Of a stretch of 12,121 bases of DNA, positions 11,223 through 12,121 are shown piece after piece (the stretch's first letter is position 1; each line of letters starts with the position of its first letter). Origin of the DNA: Lachnospiraceae bacterium (lineage in GTDB: Bacteria; Bacillota; Clostridia; Lachnospirales; Lachnospiraceae); assembly GCA_900766925.1 (NCBI GenBank), contig CAAFXG010000138.1:1-12121 (forward strand), read 5' to 3'. Both the position numbers and the translations under genes were made by a program. Under the pieces are notes generated by a model. It was given only the letters and a program-made list of their open reading frames with translations. It was not told the origin of the DNA and searched no databases.

Positions 11223-12121
11223 TCCTGCAGTTTTGCTTCAGAACCAAATGTCATCTCAAGAAGTTCTGCTGCTATATCTTTACTGCATACCCGCATCAGA
11301 TTATCCTCAACATCTTCCTTTGACAGCAGGTTTACACTTCCATACCAGACAATCTCATTATCGATTACGGCATAATGCTCACAAGACTCTTCTACAAGTC
11401 TGATTTCAAAACCTGCTTTACGAAGCCTCTCCATAAGCTCCATCCGGACATCATCTTTGCCATATTTATAGGCATCAGGATGCCATGTAACAATTGTCAC
11501 CTTAACTCCCAACTCCCGACGCTTTCCAAGCATGTTTATAATGCGGTCCACTTTTTGATTGTTTAACCTTGGACTTGATACAATGACCGTTGAATTAGCC
11601 TCCTCAAGATCCTTCCAAAAAGTTTCTGCATAGTTTTCTATATCATAGATTGCATTTGCCTTCTGCTTTTCACCGGCCATATTAACGCAAAGTTCATATC
11701 CAATCTTTTTATATGCCTTCAGCCTTGCTGCATACATTTTAGCGAACTTTGGGATATGACTGTCCACATAGTCATAGACGATGACATTTTCTTTACCATC
11801 ATAATCCCTGTTAAGTCGTCCGACATACTGCTCCACAACATTTTCTCCTGAAACAGGAGTCGCCATGAACAGGGTATCAAGTCTCGGAAAGTCGAAGCCC
11901 TCTCCAAGTAAAGAGCCCGTTCCCACAAGAATAAGACTGTCCGAATCATCAACTTTATTCAGTTCTTCCACCTGTACCCTGCGCGCTTTAGTTCCATTTG
12001 CCCCCGTTAGCAGGATCAATCGGTCAGCATATTTCTTAAGCCTTTCAGACAGCTTATTTGCATGATCAACATATTTCGTCAGTACTACCGGAGTTCTTCC
12101 AGCCTGCACACAATCCGCCAC
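11216..12121 (-). CDS. SF2 helicase with PLD-like nuclease domain, C-terminal part (TOTE-like)
   Basis: The last 301 residues of a larger protein that continues past the window edge. Residues 1-140 are the second RecA-like lobe of a superfamily 2 helicase, with the motif V region GTGSLLGEGFDFP (67-79) and motif VI VEQYVGRLNRD (96-106). Residues about 165-290 are a PLD-like domain: HYAVID at 249-254, then GSVN at 261-264. The lysine expected two residues after the histidine is alanine, so its catalytic competence is open, although I recall related proteins having the same pattern. The lobe-PLD order and wording resemble the C-terminus of TOTE conflict-system proteins, which begin with an archaeo-eukaryotic primase domain. 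That domain would lie outside the window, so the TOTE label is inferred. The first codon seen, GTG at 12121, is internal. It differs from the other PLD helicase here, where PLD comes first. Confidence 0.8.
   Translation of the reverse strand: MADCVQAGRTPVVLTKYVDHANKLSERLKKYADRLILLTGANGTKARRVQVEELNKVDDSDSLILVGTGSLLGEGFDFPRLDTLFMATPVSGENVVEQYVGRLNRDYDGKENVIVYDYVDSHIPKFAKMYAARLKAYKKIGYELCVNMAGEKQKANAIYDIENYAETFWKDLEEANSTVIVSSPRLNNQKVDRIINMLGKRRELGVKVTIVTWHPDAYKYGKDDVRMELMERLRKAGFEIRLVEESCEHYAVIDNEIVWYGSVNLLSKEDVEDNLMRVCSKDIAAELLEMTFGSEAKLQEW

Noticed and set aside
1..12121. CRISPR array, rRNA genes or a full insertion sequence
   Set aside because: No regularly spaced direct repeats, rRNA-like stretches or transposase/recombinase gene were seen anywhere in the window.

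Overview
The window looks like part of a defence island in a low-to-mid GC Firmicute, most likely a gut clostridium of the Lachnospiraceae or Ruminococcaceae type. The reasons are strong AGGAGG ribosome binding sites, AT-rich intergenic DNA, TnpV and DUF6809 family genes that are typical of clostridial mobile elements, and protein families common in that group. Every gene I can support reads on the minus strand, so transcription runs from right to left. The genus cannot be fixed from the sequence alone.

Layout in transcription order. (a) 12121-11216: C-terminal part of a large superfamily 2 helicase with a PLD-like nuclease domain, resembling the helicase/nuclease half of TOTE conflict-system proteins; it runs off the window. 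(b) About 400 bases with no convincing gene. (c) 10810-10055: a stand-alone metallophosphoesterase. (d) 9790-7737: an ATPase/TOPRIM pair of the RloA-RloB (AbiL) type behind a near-consensus promoter. (e) 7687-7590: a strongly folded element, best paired as a minus-strand RNA, containing a possible 19-residue micro-ORF. (f) 7505-4037: an intact PLD nuclease-DEAH helicase-DUF3427 protein followed by a NUDIX hydrolase, with a perfect 10+3+10 palindrome at the promoter. (g) 4028-3978: a 16-codon remnant of a low-molecular-weight protein tyrosine phosphatase start. (h) 3870-3227: tnpV and a DUF6809 gene, closed by an intrinsic terminator. (i) 3007-100: abiEi, abiEii, a NurA-like nuclease gene and a herA gene broken after about 60 codons.

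The most notable unit is the last one. An AbiE-type toxin-antitoxin pair is tightly linked in one operon to NurA and HerA, a nuclease and hexameric ATPase best known from DNA-end resection. A well-formed promoter flanked by three copies of a TGTGCGT/ACGCACA half-site sits in front of it and fits AbiEi autorepression. In this copy herA stops abruptly, where the sequence changes to DNA that ends in a terminator, so the four-gene system is probably no longer complete. The phosphatase remnant and the broken herA mark two rearrangement scars, consistent with repeated insertion and loss in this island.
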